Shown piece by piece: positions 26,636-36,720 of a stretch of DNA of 42,031 nucleotides. The stretch is from Pelagibacteraceae bacterium (GTDB lineage: Bacteria; Pseudomonadota; Alphaproteobacteria; Pelagibacterales; Pelagibacteraceae): assembly GCA_009693705.1 (NCBI GenBank), contig SHWS01000012.1, forward strand, positions 1 through 42,031, given 5' to 3'. The notes beneath the pieces were generated by a model. It was not told the origin of the DNA and did no database searches. It worked only from the letters and a program-made list of their open reading frames with translations. Position 1 is the stretch's first letter; every line of letters begins with the position of its first letter. Position numbers and translations under genes: made by a program.

Positions 26636-27991
26636 ATGACTAAGGATATTTTTTTAACAAATAATCTTACTAACAAGAAGGAAAAGTTTGTTCCAATAGA
26701 TCAAAATAACGTTAGAATGTATGTCTGTGGTCCAACTGTTTATGATGATCCCCACATAGGCAATGCTAGACCAATAGTTATTTTTGATATTTTTTATAAA
26801 ATTTTAAAAAAAAAATATTCATCAGTTACTTATGTTAGAAATATTACTGATATTGATGATAAAATAATTAAATCTGCAAAAGAAAACAATATATCAATTT
26901 CTGAATTAACCATAAAAATAACTAAAAGCTTTTATGAAGATTGTGATTTTTTAAAATGTGAAGAGCCAACCCATCAACCAAAAGCAACTGAGCATGTTGA
27001 TTTAATGATCGAGATGATATTGGAATTAATTAAAAAAGGTTTTGCTTATGAAAATAATCATCATGTTTACTTTGAGGTTAAAAAATTTAAGGATTATGGA
27101 AAACTTTCAAATAAAAAATTAGAAGATTTAATTGCAGGTTCTCGTATTGAGGTAAGTGAAAATAAAAAAAACTCTGAGGATTTTGTTCTTTGGAAGCCAT
27201 CTTTAGAAAATGAACCTAGTTGGAATTCGCCTTGGGGCAAAGGCAGACCTGGTTGGCATCTTGAATGTTCAGCAATGTCAAAAAAATTTCTTGGTAATGA
27301 ATTTGATATTCATGGAGGAGGTATTGATTTAATTTTTCCACACCATGAAAATGAGATTGCTCAGTCACGATGTGCAAATGATACGAAAGTTTTTGCTAAT
27401 TATTGGATCCATAATGCATTTTTAACAATGTCCAATGAAAAGATGGCAAAATCTCAGGGAAATATATTAAAAATAAAAGATTTTAGAGGCAAAATCAGTG
27501 GGCAAGTTTTACGATTAGCCTTGATGAGCGCTCACTACAAGCAGCCATTAGATTGGAATGATAAATTATTAACCGAATGTGAAAATACTCTTACTAAATG
27601 GTATAACGTTTTTTTAACGACCAATCTTCACAGTGAAGTATCAGAAGATATTTTAAATCCTCTTTATGATGATTTAAACACTCCAGGGTATATTGCTAAT
27701 TTGCATAAACTTTATGATCAAGCTTTTAAAGGAAATGACCAAGATAAAAAAATATTTACTAGCGCTTGTAATTTTGTTGGTCTGTTAAGTGAAACTAAAC
27801 AGCAATGGTTAAATATAAAGGAAAACAAAATTTCAATTACTCCAAAAGATATTTTAGCAAAAATTGATCTAAGAAATAAAGCAAGACAGAATAAAAACTA
27901 TGAAGAAGCTGATAAAATCAGAGATGATCTTTTAGACAAAGGAGTTTTAATAGAAGATAAAGATGGTAAAACATTATGGAAATTTAGATGA
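26636..27991 (+). CDS. cysS: Cysteinyl-tRNA synthetase
   Basis: A 451-residue class I tRNA synthetase. The HIGH-equivalent is HIGN at 40-43, the zinc site uses Cys31 (CGPTVYD), the cysteine in HLECSAM and the HHENEIAQ block, and the KMSKS-equivalent is KMAKS. The C-terminal DALR-like helical region is present (RNKARQNKNYEEADKIRDDL). It charges tRNA-Cys. cimA begins at the last bases of cysS (ATGA overlap at 27988-27991), so the two are coupled, and cimA is in turn coupled to trmJ. Confidence 0.95.
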   Translation: MTKDIFLTNNLTNKKEKFVPIDQNNVRMYVCGPTVYDDPHIGNARPIVIFDIFYKILKKKYSSVTYVRNITDIDDKIIKSAKENNISISELTIKITKSFYEDCDFLKCEEPTHQPKATEHVDLMIEMILELIKKGFAYENNHHVYFEVKKFKDYGKLSNKKLEDLIAGSRIEVSENKKNSEDFVLWKPSLENEPSWNSPWGKGRPGWHLECSAMSKKFLGNEFDIHGGGIDLIFPHHENEIAQSRCANDTKVFANYWIHNAFLTMSNEKMAKSQGNILKIKDFRGKISGQVLRLALMSAHYKQPLDWNDKLLTECENTLTKWYNVFLTTNLHSEVSEDILNPLYDDLNTPGYIANLHKLYDQAFKGNDQDKKIFTSACNFVGLLSETKQQWLNIKENKISITPKDILAKIDLRNKARQNKNYEEADKIRDDLLDKGVLIEDKDGKTLWKFR

Positions 27992-29589
27992 GTAAAGAGA
28001 GATTATATATATTTGATACAACACTAAGAGATGGAGCTCAAACTCAGGGAGTAGATTTTTCTTTAGAGGACAAAGTAAAAATTGCTAACTCGTTAGATAA
28101 ATTAGGTGTTGATTATATTGAAGGAGGTTGGCCAGGCGCTAATCCAACTGATACTGAGTTTTTTCAAAAAAAACATTCTTTTAAAAATGCAAAACTAACC
28201 TCTTTTGGTATGACCAAAAGATCTGGTCGAAGTGCTGATAACGATCCTGGATTATCCGCTTTATTAAACTCAAATACTTCAGCAGTTTGTTTAGTTGGCA
28301 AATCTTGGGATTTCCACGTCAAGGTTGTACTAGAAATCTCCAATGAAGAAAATCTAGAAAATATAAGAGAAAGTGCAAAACATTTTATTAAAGCAAAAAA
28401 AGAGTTCATGTTTGATGCTGAACATTTTTTTGATGGATATAAATCAAATCCCAAATACGCAATTTCATGTCTTAAGGCTGCTTATGATGAGGGTACAAGA
28501 TGGATTGTCTTATGCGATACCAACGGAGGAACACTTCCTCATGAAATTAATAAAATCGTTACTGAAGTTTCAAAAGTTATTCCAGGTAAAAACTTGGGTA
28601 TCCATGCGCATAATGATACTGGTAATGCGGTGGCCAATTCTTTAGCCGCAGTTTTAGCGGGTGTCAGACAAATTCAAGGAACCATCAATGGTTTAGGTGA
28701 AAGATGCGGTAATGCAAATTTAATATCTTTAATTCCAACTTTTTTTTTAAAGAAAGATTTTTCTTCTAATTTTGAAACAAATATTAAAGCGGAAAATATC
28801 AAAAATCTTACACAGTGTTCTAGGCTTTTAGACGAAACATTAAACCGTAAACCTAATCAACATTTACCTTATGTAGGTGCAGCTGCATTTTCTCATAAAG
28901 GCGGCTTGCATGTCTCAGCAGTTCTAAAAGATCCAAAAACTTACGAACATATTAATCCTGAAGATGTTGGCAATTCGAGAAACGTTGTTATTTCTGATCA
29001 ATCTGGAAAATCAAATATTATCTCTAGATTAAAAAGTATTAATATTAATATTGAAGAAAATGATCCAAGAATTAAAAAACTTTTAAACGAGGTTAAAGAT
29101 CGTGAATTTAACGGTTATAGTTACGATGGCGCTGATGCGTCATTTGAATTATTAGCTAGAAGAATAACTGGAAAAATTCCAACATATATATCGATAACTG
29201 AATACGATGTTAGTGTTAAAAAAGAATCTTCAGGCAATATCGTTTCAATTGCCAAAGCATATCTGGAAGTAGATGGAAAAAAAATTCTATGTCAAGGCGA
29301 GGGTAATGGTCCAGTGAATGCACTTGACAATGCAATAAGAGCAAATGTTGATCGATTAGCTAAATATTCTATGTATTTAAAAGATTTAAAATTAGTAGAT
29401 TACAAGGTAAGAATTTTAAATACCGGGACTGAAGCTATAACTAGAGTTTCAATTGAAAGCACAGACTCTAAAGGTAAAAACTGGTTCACCATTGGAGTAT
29501 CAACTAATATTATTGAAGCATCATTTAAAGCTCTAATAGATAGTTTGGATTATAAATTATTTAAAGATAATGCTCCTGCAAGTCTTTAA
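27988..29589 (+). CDS. cimA: (R)-citramalate synthase
   Basis: A 533-residue member of the isopropylmalate/citramalate synthase family. The N-terminal catalytic TIM barrel starts FDTTLRDGAQTQGVDFSLEDK, and the metal ligands lie in GIHAHNDTGNAVANSL. GGWPGANPTD is characteristic of CimA rather than LeuA. A C-terminal LeuA-type allosteric domain (about 400-525) is present, so feedback inhibition by isoleucine is plausible. CimA makes citramalate from pyruvate and acetyl-CoA, giving isoleucine without threonine deaminase. It overlaps cysS (ATGA) and trmJ (TAATG). Confidence 0.92.
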   Translation: MSKERLYIFDTTLRDGAQTQGVDFSLEDKVKIANSLDKLGVDYIEGGWPGANPTDTEFFQKKHSFKNAKLTSFGMTKRSGRSADNDPGLSALLNSNTSAVCLVGKSWDFHVKVVLEISNEENLENIRESAKHFIKAKKEFMFDAEHFFDGYKSNPKYAISCLKAAYDEGTRWIVLCDTNGGTLPHEINKIVTEVSKVIPGKNLGIHAHNDTGNAVANSLAAVLAGVRQIQGTINGLGERCGNANLISLIPTFFLKKDFSSNFETNIKAENIKNLTQCSRLLDETLNRKPNQHLPYVGAAAFSHKGGLHVSAVLKDPKTYEHINPEDVGNSRNVVISDQSGKSNIISRLKSININIEENDPRIKKLLNEVKDREFNGYSYDGADASFELLARRITGKIPTYISITEYDVSVKKESSGNIVSIAKAYLEVDGKKILCQGEGNGPVNALDNAIRANVDRLAKYSMYLKDLKLVDYKVRILNTGTEAITRVSIESTDSKGKNWFTIGVSTNIIEASFKALIDSLDYKLFKDNAPASL

Positions 29590-30302
29590 TGTCATTTAGT
29601 AACGTTTCTTTTATCCTACACAATCCTCAGTTATCTGAAAATATAGGATCATGCGCTAGAGCTATGAAGAATTTTAATTTTAAAAATCTCATTTTAATAG
29701 ATCCAAAACCCATATTTCCTAATGATAAAATTCTAGCAACTTCAGTTGGGGCAAAAAATATTATTCATAATAGTAAAGTTTATAATAATTTAGAAGCCGC
29801 TTTGGAAAATGTTGACTATGTTATTGCTACATCTTCAAGATTTAGAAATAAAAATATTCAACATATAAATTTAGACGATCTTAAAAAAATAGATTTTAAA
29901 AAGAAAATTGCTTTTTTATTTGGTTCTGAAGCTTCGGGTTTATCAAATAATGAAATTAGTTATGCGAACTATACGTTGCAAATACCAACCAATCCTGATT
30001 TTAAATCAATTAATTTATCTCATAGTTTAATTATAATTGCTCACTATGTTTCAGGTATCATAAACCTTAAAACAACGATCTTTAATAAATCCAAAAAAAT
30101 TAAAACTGCCTCAAAAAAAGAAATCCAATCAATGATTAACTTTTGCTTTAGTAATTTAGATCGAATTAATTTTTTTAAACCTAAAGAAAAGCGACAGATA
30201 ATGATCGAAAATTTAAGAAACATTTTCTACAAAATGGATTTATCTGATAAAGAAACACGAATATTATCAAGTGTATTTGCGAGTTTAGCTAAAAAACGTT
30301 GA
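29589..30302 (+). CDS. trmJ: TrmJ-like SPOUT RNA 2'-O-methyltransferase
   Basis: A 237-residue SpoU/SPOUT-family methyltransferase. N-terminal motif 1 is HNPQLSENIGSCARAMKNF; the knot region follows with LFGSEASGLSNNEI (motif 2) and IPTNPDFKSINLSHSLII (motif 3), the three motifs of the family. The N-P-x-x-x-x-N-I-G pattern and the C-terminal helical extension point to TrmJ, which methylates residue 32 of tRNAs. The start overlaps the cimA stop (TAATG). A consensus promoter for rpsD begins right after its stop. Confidence 0.88.
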   Translation: MSFSNVSFILHNPQLSENIGSCARAMKNFNFKNLILIDPKPIFPNDKILATSVGAKNIIHNSKVYNNLEAALENVDYVIATSSRFRNKNIQHINLDDLKKIDFKKKIAFLFGSEASGLSNNEISYANYTLQIPTNPDFKSINLSHSLIIIAHYVSGIINLKTTIFNKSKKIKTASKKEIQSMINFCFSNLDRINFFKPKEKRQIMIENLRNIFYKMDLSDKETRILSSVFASLAKKR

Positions 30303-30330
30303 TTGACAAAATTTTGAGTAAGTTTATAAA
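30303..30330 (+). promoter_or_regulatory. Consensus sigma-70 promoter of rpsD
   Basis: A perfect -35 TTGACA at 30303-30308, immediately after the trmJ stop codon, a 16-base spacer and TATAAA at 30325-30330. The rpsD ATG at 30343 is 12 bases further, leaving a leader of only about six bases. The strength fits a ribosomal protein gene; there is no room for the S4 translational operator known in E. coli. Confidence 0.75.
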
Positions 30331-30342
30331 CCCCACTATCAA

Positions 30343-30960
30343 ATGACTAAAAGATTAAACTCTAAACATAAAGTAGATCGAAGATTAAAAGTTAACCTTT
30401 GGGGTCGACCAAAGAGTCCTTTTAACACTAGAGCTTATGGTCCTGGCCAGCATGGTCAAACTAAAACTTCAAAACCTTCGGATTATGGAATTCAGTTGCA
30501 AGCCAAACAAAAATTAAAAGCATATTATGGAAATATTAACGAAAGACAGTTTAGAAATTGTTATAGAAAAGCAGTTATGCTCAAGGGCGATACCAGTGAA
30601 AATTTAATTGGATTACTTGAAAGAAGATTGGACTCAGTTATTTACAGAGCTAAATTTGCAACAACCATTTTTTCTGCAAGACAATTGATCAATCATAATC
30701 ACGTTAAAGTGAATGGAAAAAAGGTTAACATTGCTAGTTATTTAGTTGATGAAGAGGATACAATTGAAATTAGAGATAAATCGAAACAATTAGCGATTGT
30801 AGATATTGCCTTAGCGAACAAAGAAAGAGAAACTCCAGAATATATTCAAATGGATGAAAAAAATAAAAAATTCAAATTTGTTCGAGTGCCAAAACTTGAA
30901 GAGGTGCCATATCCAATTGTGATGGAGCCTAATCTAGTAATCGAATATTACTCTAGATAA
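30343..30960 (+). CDS. rpsD: 30S ribosomal protein S4
   Basis: A 205-residue primary rRNA-binding protein. The N-terminal [17 protein letters not shown] and RAYGPGQHG are S4 signatures, and the S4 RNA-binding domain lies at about 93-155 ([38 protein letters not shown]). The N-terminal zinc-binding cysteines of some S4 proteins are absent, as in many alphaproteobacteria. Here it is monocistronic, outside the alpha operon, with its own strong promoter. Its stop is two bases from that of the convergent grxD. Confidence 0.97.
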   Translation: MTKRLNSKHKVDRRLKVNLWGRPKSPFNTRAYGPGQHGQTKTSKPSDYGIQLQAKQKLKAYYGNINERQFRNCYRKAVMLKGDTSENLIGLLERRLDSVIYRAKFATTIFSARQLINHNHVKVNGKKVNIASYLVDEEDTIEIRDKSKQLAIVDIALANKERETPEYIQMDEKNKKFKFVRVPKLEEVPYPIVMEPNLVIEYYSR

Positions 30961-30962
30961 TA

Positions 30963-31295
30963 TTATTTTTTAAAATTAATACCTTTGTCCTCTAAAATTG
31001 TTTTAAGCTCACCGCTTGCATACATTTCTTTAACAATATCACATCCACCAACAAATTCTTTTTTGATATATAATTGTGGAATAGTAGGCCAGTCGCTAAA
31101 AACCTTAATACCCTCTCTTAGATTTTGATTTTCTAAGACATTTATTCCCTTAAAATTAACTTCTAAAAGTTTAAGCATATTGGTTAACGCCATCGAAAAT
31201 CCACATTGCGGTGCATCGGGTGTTCCCTTCATAAATAAACACACTTCATTATTATCAATATGATTTTGAATTAAATCTTTAGTTTGTTGATCCAT
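30963..31295 (-). CDS. grxD: Monothiol glutaredoxin (Grx4 type)
   Basis: A 110-residue CGFS-type glutaredoxin, with Cys31 in PQCGFS, the WPTIPQLYIK strand with cis-Pro and the GGCDIV glutathione-binding loop. These proteins carry [2Fe-2S] clusters with glutathione and partner with BolA proteins in iron-sulfur trafficking. The bolA-like gene lies directly upstream with a 1-base stop/start overlap, the expected functional pair. It is the last gene of the long minus-strand operon. Confidence 0.94.
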   Translation of the reverse strand: MDQQTKDLIQNHIDNNEVCLFMKGTPDAPQCGFSMALTNMLKLLEVNFKGINVLENQNLREGIKVFSDWPTIPQLYIKKEFVGGCDIVKEMYASGELKTILEDKGINFKK

Positions 31296-31525
31296 TATAG
31301 TTCCTTTGTTTTAATTGCTAACGCATGTAATTCGTTACCCATTTTACCCTTTAAAGAATTATACACCATTTTATGTTGCTGAATTTTAGTCTTACCAGAA
31401 AATTGTGAAGAGGTAACAGTTGCAGAATAGTGATTGCCATCGCCGGCCAAATCTTGAATTTCAATAATAGCATCAGGCAATGCTTCTTTGATGTAACCCT
31501 CAATTTCTTTTAAATCCATTGCCAT
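31295..31525 (-). CDS. bolA: BolA/IbaG-family protein
   Basis: A 76-residue BolA-fold protein. Visible are the N-terminal helix (EIEGYIKEALPDA), the strand DLAGDGNHYSATVTS with a cluster-ligand histidine, the QHKMVYNSLKG helix and a C-terminal HALAIKTKE strand with the invariant BolA histidine. The short form fits IbaG/BolA-II more than BolA itself. It would form a [2Fe-2S] heterodimer with the glutaredoxin encoded next to it. It overlaps purL and grxD by one base each. Confidence 0.9.
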   Translation of the reverse strand: MAMDLKEIEGYIKEALPDAIIEIQDLAGDGNHYSATVTSSQFSGKTKIQQHKMVYNSLKGKMGNELHALAIKTKEL

Positions 31526-33720
31526 TATTTATTCATATAATCTTTTAACCAGTTTGTATTTGAAGATTTTAATTCGTCAATGGTCACTTTTATCTTATCA
31601 CTAAAATATAGCTCATTACTATTATTTATTGTTCCCAATTCATCATAATGGACTGCACTTTCATCTAAAATATTTTTAACCGTTTTAATGTTATTTGGAT
31701 GTACTTCGATAATGTATCGACCTTGATCCTCGCTAAAAAAATATTCAAGTTCATGGATTAAAAGCTTAGGTTTTTTTAAATTTATGCCCTTATTAGCTTT
31801 TATGCACATTTTACTAATAGCCGTTAATAGTCCCCCTAAAGATACATCGTGAGCACTTTTGATTAAATCATTTTCGATTAATTTTAATAAAGTTTCACCA
31901 ATATTTTTTTCATTAAAAAAATTTATTTCTGGTGGTGGACCGTTTTTTTTATCTAAAATATATCTAGCAAATATGCTTTGATCAATATTGCCTTCTGTTT
32001 TACCAATCACTAAGACTAGATTGTTAACTTCTTTAAATTCCATAGTAATCATTTTGCTATAATTTTTAATTAATCCAACTCCGCCAATTGTGGGAGTGGG
32101 TTTGATGCCGTCATCTTTAGTCTGATTATAAAAAGAAACATTTCCAGAAACGATAGGGTATTTTAAATACTCACTGGCTTCAGCTATTCCTTGAAGACAT
32201 TCAACAAATTCACCCATATTATTTTCATTTTCAGGGCTACCAAAGTTTAAACAATTGGTTAAGGCAATCGGTGTTGCACCTACAGATATTAAATTTCTCC
32301 AACTTTCACAGACAATTTGTTTTCCTCCAGTTAATGGATGAGCCCAACAATAAACAGCAGATGAATCAACCGAGGTTGCAATCGCTTTGTTAGTTCCATG
32401 AATTCTAACAACTCCAGCATCACCACCAGGTTTTTGAATAGTGTCACCCATTACGGTATGATCATACTGTTGCCAAATCCATTCTTTACTGCATATATTT
32501 GGATTAGCTAAAATTTTATTTAATACATCAACTATTTTTAAATTTTTAAAAACCTCTTTTTTAAATTTATTTCTTATAGGCATTTTAGTTTTTTTCCATT
32601 TTCGTTCATACATAGGTGAATTTTCAACCAATGTATTAATGGGGATGCTGGCAACTTGATTATTGTTAAAAAATAATTCAATTTTTTTTGAATTGGTAGT
32701 TTTACCAATTACAGCAAAATCTAAATTCCATTTATCAAATATTTTTTTTGCTAATTCTTCTTTACCATTTTCTAGGACAATCAACATTCGTTCTTGACTT
32801 TCCGAAAGCATAATTTCATAAGGCGTCATATTGGCTTCTCTGCAAGGAACATTATTTAAATTAATTTCAATTCCTAAATTACCTTTTGAGGCCATTTCAA
32901 TGCTAGAGGAGGTTAGACCAGCTGCGCCCATATCTTGTATGGCAATTATTGAGTCTCCTGTCATTAGTTCAAGACAAGCCTCTAATAGTAATTTTTCAGT
33001 AAAAGGATCTCCGACTTGAACTGTTGGTTTTTTTTCTTCAATTTTTTCATCAAAATTAGCTGACGCCATGCTTGCACCATGAATACCATCTCGTCCAGTT
33101 TTAGAACCAACATAAATTACCGGTTTATTTAACCCAGCAGCTTTAGAGTAAAAAATTTTATTTTTTTTAACCAATCCCAAGGTCATAGCATTAACAAGAA
33201 TGTTGCCATTGTAAGAACTATCAAAACTGGTTTGACCAGCAATGGTTGGAACTCCCATACAATTTCCATAACCACCAATGCCATGGACTACTCCTCTTAA
33301 TAAGTTTTTAGTTTTTTTATGCTGAGGAGATCCAAAGTGAATAGAGTTTAAATTAGCAATAGGTCTTGCACCCATTGTAAATACATCTCGCATAATGCCA
33401 CCAACACCAGTTGCGGCACCTTGATAGGGTTCAATAAAAGAGGGATGATTATGACTTTCAATTTTAAATACTATTGCATCATCATCATCAATATCAATTA
33501 CACCTGCATTTTCACCAGGTCCTTGAATAACTCTTTTGCCTTTTGTTGGAAGTTTTTTTAAATGTATTTTTGAGGATTTATAAGAGCAGTGCTCGTTCCA
33601 CATTGCAGAAAATATGCCAAGTTCTGTGATATTTGGAGTTCTTTTTAGTAGCTGACAAATCTTTTTATACTCATCTTTTTTAAGACCATGATCAATTGCT
33701 ACTTGTTCATTAACTATCAT
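31525..33720 (-). CDS. purL: Phosphoribosylformylglycinamidine synthase subunit PurL
   Basis: A 731-residue small-type PurL that works with PurS and PurQ to convert FGAR to FGAM. The N-terminal ATP-grasp-like/AIRS fold starts near [11 protein letters not shown] with the catalytic histidine, followed by [32 protein letters not shown], two pseudo-symmetric AIRS halves and the C-terminal HDVSLGGLL. The lack of a fused glutaminase and N-terminal PurS domain is the normal state in alphaproteobacteria and Gram-positives. It overlaps purQ by ATGA and bolA by TAATG. Confidence 0.96.
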   Translation of the reverse strand: MIVNEQVAIDHGLKKDEYKKICQLLKRTPNITELGIFSAMWNEHCSYKSSKIHLKKLPTKGKRVIQGPGENAGVIDIDDDDAIVFKIESHNHPSFIEPYQGAATGVGGIMRDVFTMGARPIANLNSIHFGSPQHKKTKNLLRGVVHGIGGYGNCMGVPTIAGQTSFDSSYNGNILVNAMTLGLVKKNKIFYSKAAGLNKPVIYVGSKTGRDGIHGASMASANFDEKIEEKKPTVQVGDPFTEKLLLEACLELMTGDSIIAIQDMGAAGLTSSSIEMASKGNLGIEINLNNVPCREANMTPYEIMLSESQERMLIVLENGKEELAKKIFDKWNLDFAVIGKTTNSKKIELFFNNNQVASIPINTLVENSPMYERKWKKTKMPIRNKFKKEVFKNLKIVDVLNKILANPNICSKEWIWQQYDHTVMGDTIQKPGGDAGVVRIHGTNKAIATSVDSSAVYCWAHPLTGGKQIVCESWRNLISVGATPIALTNCLNFGSPENENNMGEFVECLQGIAEASEYLKYPIVSGNVSFYNQTKDDGIKPTPTIGGVGLIKNYSKMITMEFKEVNNLVLVIGKTEGNIDQSIFARYILDKKNGPPPEINFFNEKNIGETLLKLIENDLIKSAHDVSLGGLLTAISKMCIKANKGINLKKPKLLIHELEYFFSEDQGRYIIEVHPNNIKTVKNILDESAVHYDELGTINNSNELYFSDKIKVTIDELKSSNTNWLKDYMNK

Positions 33721-34400
33721 TTTAGGTTATTAATTAAATTTTTAAAAAATAAAGATCCATCCTCACCTGAAAGACTTTTATCTATCATTCGTTCTGGATG
33801 AGGCATTAGACCAAAAATATTTTTTTCTTTATTAAATATTCCTGCAATATTTTTAATTGACCCATTAGGATTATATTGTTCTGCAGTATCACCATTTTGG
33901 TTGCAGTAATAAAGTGCTACTTGATCATTTTCTTCAATTTCTTTTAATTGATCTTTAGTACAAAAGTAATTGCCTTCATTATGCGCAATATGAAACTCTA
34001 AGACATCTTTTTCTAAACTTTTAAAATATGTATTTTGTTTATTATTAATTTTGACAAAAACATTTTTACAGATAAATTCTAAATATTTATTTCTTAGTAA
34101 CACACCAGGAACCAAACCTGTTTCAACTAAGATTTGAAAGCCATTACAAATTCCTAAAACCAAGCCACCACCTTTAGCAAAATTTATAACTGATTGCATT
34201 ATTTTGGTTTTAGCAGCCATGCTGCCACATCGAAGATAATCACCATATGAAAATCCACCTGGCAGAACTACTAGATCGCTTTTAGGTAGCTCCACATCTG
34301 CGTGCCAAACCATTTTATTTTTAAAACCAAATTTTTTTAAGGCAACATCGATGTCTCTATCACAATTTGATCCCGGAAAGGTAATAACAGAGGATTTCAT
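33717..34400 (-). CDS. purQ: Phosphoribosylformylglycinamidine synthase subunit PurQ (glutaminase)
   Basis: A 227-residue class I glutamine amidotransferase that supplies ammonia to PurL. The nucleophile cysteine is in [10 protein letters not shown], the oxyanion glycines are in [15 protein letters not shown], and the catalytic His/Glu are in MPHPERM. The start [16 protein letters not shown] is typical. It lies six bases after purS and overlaps purL by four bases. Confidence 0.96.
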   Translation of the reverse strand: MKSSVITFPGSNCDRDIDVALKKFGFKNKMVWHADVELPKSDLVVLPGGFSYGDYLRCGSMAAKTKIMQSVINFAKGGGLVLGICNGFQILVETGLVPGVLLRNKYLEFICKNVFVKINNKQNTYFKSLEKDVLEFHIAHNEGNYFCTKDQLKEIEENDQVALYYCNQNGDTAEQYNPNGSIKNIAGIFNKEKNIFGLMPHPERMIDKSLSGEDGSLFFKNLINNLK

Positions 34401-34406
34401 TAATAA

Positions 34407-34646
34407 TTAAAGCTCAAGAATTTTGTAATTTTCAATAACAAGATTAGCTAAAAGTTTTTTACACATATCTTCAACTTGGATTTTTGCTTTTTTAGGATCA
34501 TTTTCTTTGGTGTCAATTTCAAAGTATTTACCTTGTCTTATTTCATTGAGGTTATTAAACCCCATACCATCTAAAGTTTGTTGAATAATCTTTCCTTGGG
34601 GATCGAGAACATCTTTTTTAAGAGTAATAACAACTGAAATTTTCAT
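34407..34646 (-). CDS. purS: Phosphoribosylformylglycinamidine synthase subunit PurS
   Basis: A 79-residue PurS with LKKDVLDPQGKIIQQTLDGMGF and IRQGKYFEID, the two conserved blocks. PurS dimers bridge PurL and PurQ and help channel ammonia. It overlaps purC by four bases (ATGA) and precedes purQ by six. Confidence 0.94.
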   Translation of the reverse strand: MKISVVITLKKDVLDPQGKIIQQTLDGMGFNNLNEIRQGKYFEIDTKENDPKKAKIQVEDMCKKLLANLVIENYKILEL

Positions 34647-35428
34647 CTAACTTTTTTTTTTACTGAAGACAATTTAGTTACATTGACCGCAGATAGATTT
34701 GTTTGTTCATGTAAAATACCTAATCTTTTCGCAACTTCAGTGTAAGCAGGTATTAAATCACCTAAATCTTTTCTAAACCTATCCTTATCAAGTTTTTTAT
34801 CGCTAACACTGTCCCATAATCTACAAGTATCAGGACTTATCTCATCAGCTAAGATTATTTCATATTTATCATCAACTTTAACTCTGCCAAATTCCAACTT
34901 AAAGTCGATTAATTTAATACCAACTCCTCTGAACATACCGACCATAAAATCATTAATTCTTAAAATCGTTTTTTTTATTTTGTCTAATTCTTTTTTAGTT
35001 GCCCATTCAAAAGCTAAAATATGATCTTCTGCAACTAAAGGATCTCCTAATTGGTCATTTTTAAAATAAAACTCGATCAAAGGTTTTTTTAAAACTGTAC
35101 CGTCTTCAATACCAAGTCTTTTTATAATAGATCCAGTTGCGACATTTCTTAAAACAAATTCAATAGGTATAATTTCAACTAATTTAATAAGTTGCTCTCT
35201 CATATTTAATCTTTTTACTAAATGATTTTTAATTCCTATTTGAGATAAATTTGATAGAATATGTTCTGAAATTCTATTATTCAAAACTCCTTTACCTTCA
35301 ATGACACTTCTCTTTTGATTATTAAATGCCGTTGCATCATCTTTAAAATATTGAATGACTAAGTTTTTATCAGAAGTTGCGTAAATTATTTTTGCTTTAC
35401 CTTCATATAACTTTTTACCTTTTATCAT
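34643..35428 (-). CDS. purC: SAICAR synthetase
   Basis: A 261-residue phosphoribosylaminoimidazole-succinocarboxamide synthase. Signatures are LYEGKAKIIYAT at the nucleotide loop, FVLRNVATGSIIKR, and LIDFKLEFGRV with ILADEISPDTCRLWD. It joins aspartate to CAIR. The start overlaps the purB stop by one base (TAATG) and its own stop overlaps purS. Confidence 0.95.
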   Translation of the reverse strand: MIKGKKLYEGKAKIIYATSDKNLVIQYFKDDATAFNNQKRSVIEGKGVLNNRISEHILSNLSQIGIKNHLVKRLNMREQLIKLVEIIPIEFVLRNVATGSIIKRLGIEDGTVLKKPLIEFYFKNDQLGDPLVAEDHILAFEWATKKELDKIKKTILRINDFMVGMFRGVGIKLIDFKLEFGRVKVDDKYEIILADEISPDTCRLWDSVSDKKLDKDRFRKDLGDLIPAYTEVAKRLGILHEQTNLSAVNVTKLSSVKKKVR

Positions 35429-36720
35429 TATTTAAACACTCTATTAAAAATTAGATTTACATTCTTAAAGTGTGAAGCATAATTAAATATAGATCTTAAT
35501 TTTTTTTCTGAAATTTTAGCCATGATCATTTTATCGTTTAAAATTACATTCAACAAATTTAGGTTTTCACTAAAACATTTTTTTGCGTAGCCTTGTACTA
35601 TTTTATAAGATTGTTCTCTAGTTAATCCTGATTTAGTAAGTTCGAGCATTATTTCTTGAGAAAAAATTAACCCTTTAGTTAAATTGAGGTTTTCAAGCAT
35701 TTTTTCAGGGTAGACAACCACATTTTCTAAAATATCTGCTAATCTTGTTAAAGCAAAGTCGATAGTAATATTTGCATCAGGTCCTATATTTCTTTCAACA
35801 CTTGAGTGAGAAATATCTCTCTCGTGCCAAAGTGCGATATTTTCTAAAGCAGGTATTACGGCACTACGTACCATTCTAGCAAGTCCAGTAAGATTTTCAC
35901 TTAAAATTGGATTTTTTTTATGAGGCATAGCAGATGATCCCTTTTGATTTTTTGAAAAATATTCTTGGAGCTCATAAACCTCAGTTCTTTGTAAATTTCT
36001 TATTTCAATTGCAACTCTTTCAATAGATCCAGCAATAATTCCTAATATTGAAAAATAAAAGGCATGACGATCTCTTGGAATAACTTGAGTTGAAATTGGT
36101 TCAACCCTTAAACCAAGTTTCTTTGCAACATGTTTTTCAACATTTGGATTAATATTTGCAAAAGTTCCAACCGCACCTGAAATCGCACAAGTCGAAACTT
36201 CATCAATTGCTGCAACTAATCTTTTTCGATTTCTTTTAAATTCTTCATAGAAAGAGGCTAATTTTAATCCAAAAGTTGTAGGCTCTGCGTGGATACCATG
36301 ACTACGCCCGATGCATGGAGTAAGCTTATATTTGATTGCTTGTTTTTTTAAAACTTTTAAAATTTGATCAATATCTTTAAGAATTATTTTTCCAGATTGA
36401 ACTAATTGAATATTAAAACTTGTATCTAATACATCTGATGAGGTCATACCTTGATGAAGATATCTTGCTTTAATACCCGCTCTTTCAGTGATCGAAGTTA
36501 AAAAAGCTATGACATCGTGTTTAACTTCTGATTCAATTTTGTGAATTCTTGAAACATTTATTTTAGCTTTTTTTCTGACAATGGTCGAAACACCTTTTGG
36601 TATTTGACCAAGACGTTCCATTGCTTCTGCTGCAGCGATCTCGACTTCTAGCCAAATTTTATATTTGTTTTCCTCAGACCAAATATCAGTGAGTTCTTGT
36701 CGTGAGTATCTTTTAATCAT
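35428..36720 (-). CDS. purB: Adenylosuccinate lyase
   Basis: A 430-residue fumarase/aspartase-superfamily lyase acting twice in purine synthesis (SAICAR and adenylosuccinate cleavage). The flexible signature loop is GSSAMPHKKNP; the conserved TSSDVLDT and GRSHGIHAEPTTFG (catalytic His) blocks are present. Length and the YSRQELTDIWS start fit the Bacillus/alphaproteobacterial type. It overlaps map and purC by one base each (TAATG). Confidence 0.95.
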   Translation of the reverse strand: MIKRYSRQELTDIWSEENKYKIWLEVEIAAAEAMERLGQIPKGVSTIVRKKAKINVSRIHKIESEVKHDVIAFLTSITERAGIKARYLHQGMTSSDVLDTSFNIQLVQSGKIILKDIDQILKVLKKQAIKYKLTPCIGRSHGIHAEPTTFGLKLASFYEEFKRNRKRLVAAIDEVSTCAISGAVGTFANINPNVEKHVAKKLGLRVEPISTQVIPRDRHAFYFSILGIIAGSIERVAIEIRNLQRTEVYELQEYFSKNQKGSSAMPHKKNPILSENLTGLARMVRSAVIPALENIALWHERDISHSSVERNIGPDANITIDFALTRLADILENVVVYPEKMLENLNLTKGLIFSQEIMLELTKSGLTREQSYKIVQGYAKKCFSENLNLLNVILNDKMIMAKISEKKLRSIFNYASHFKNVNLIFNRVFK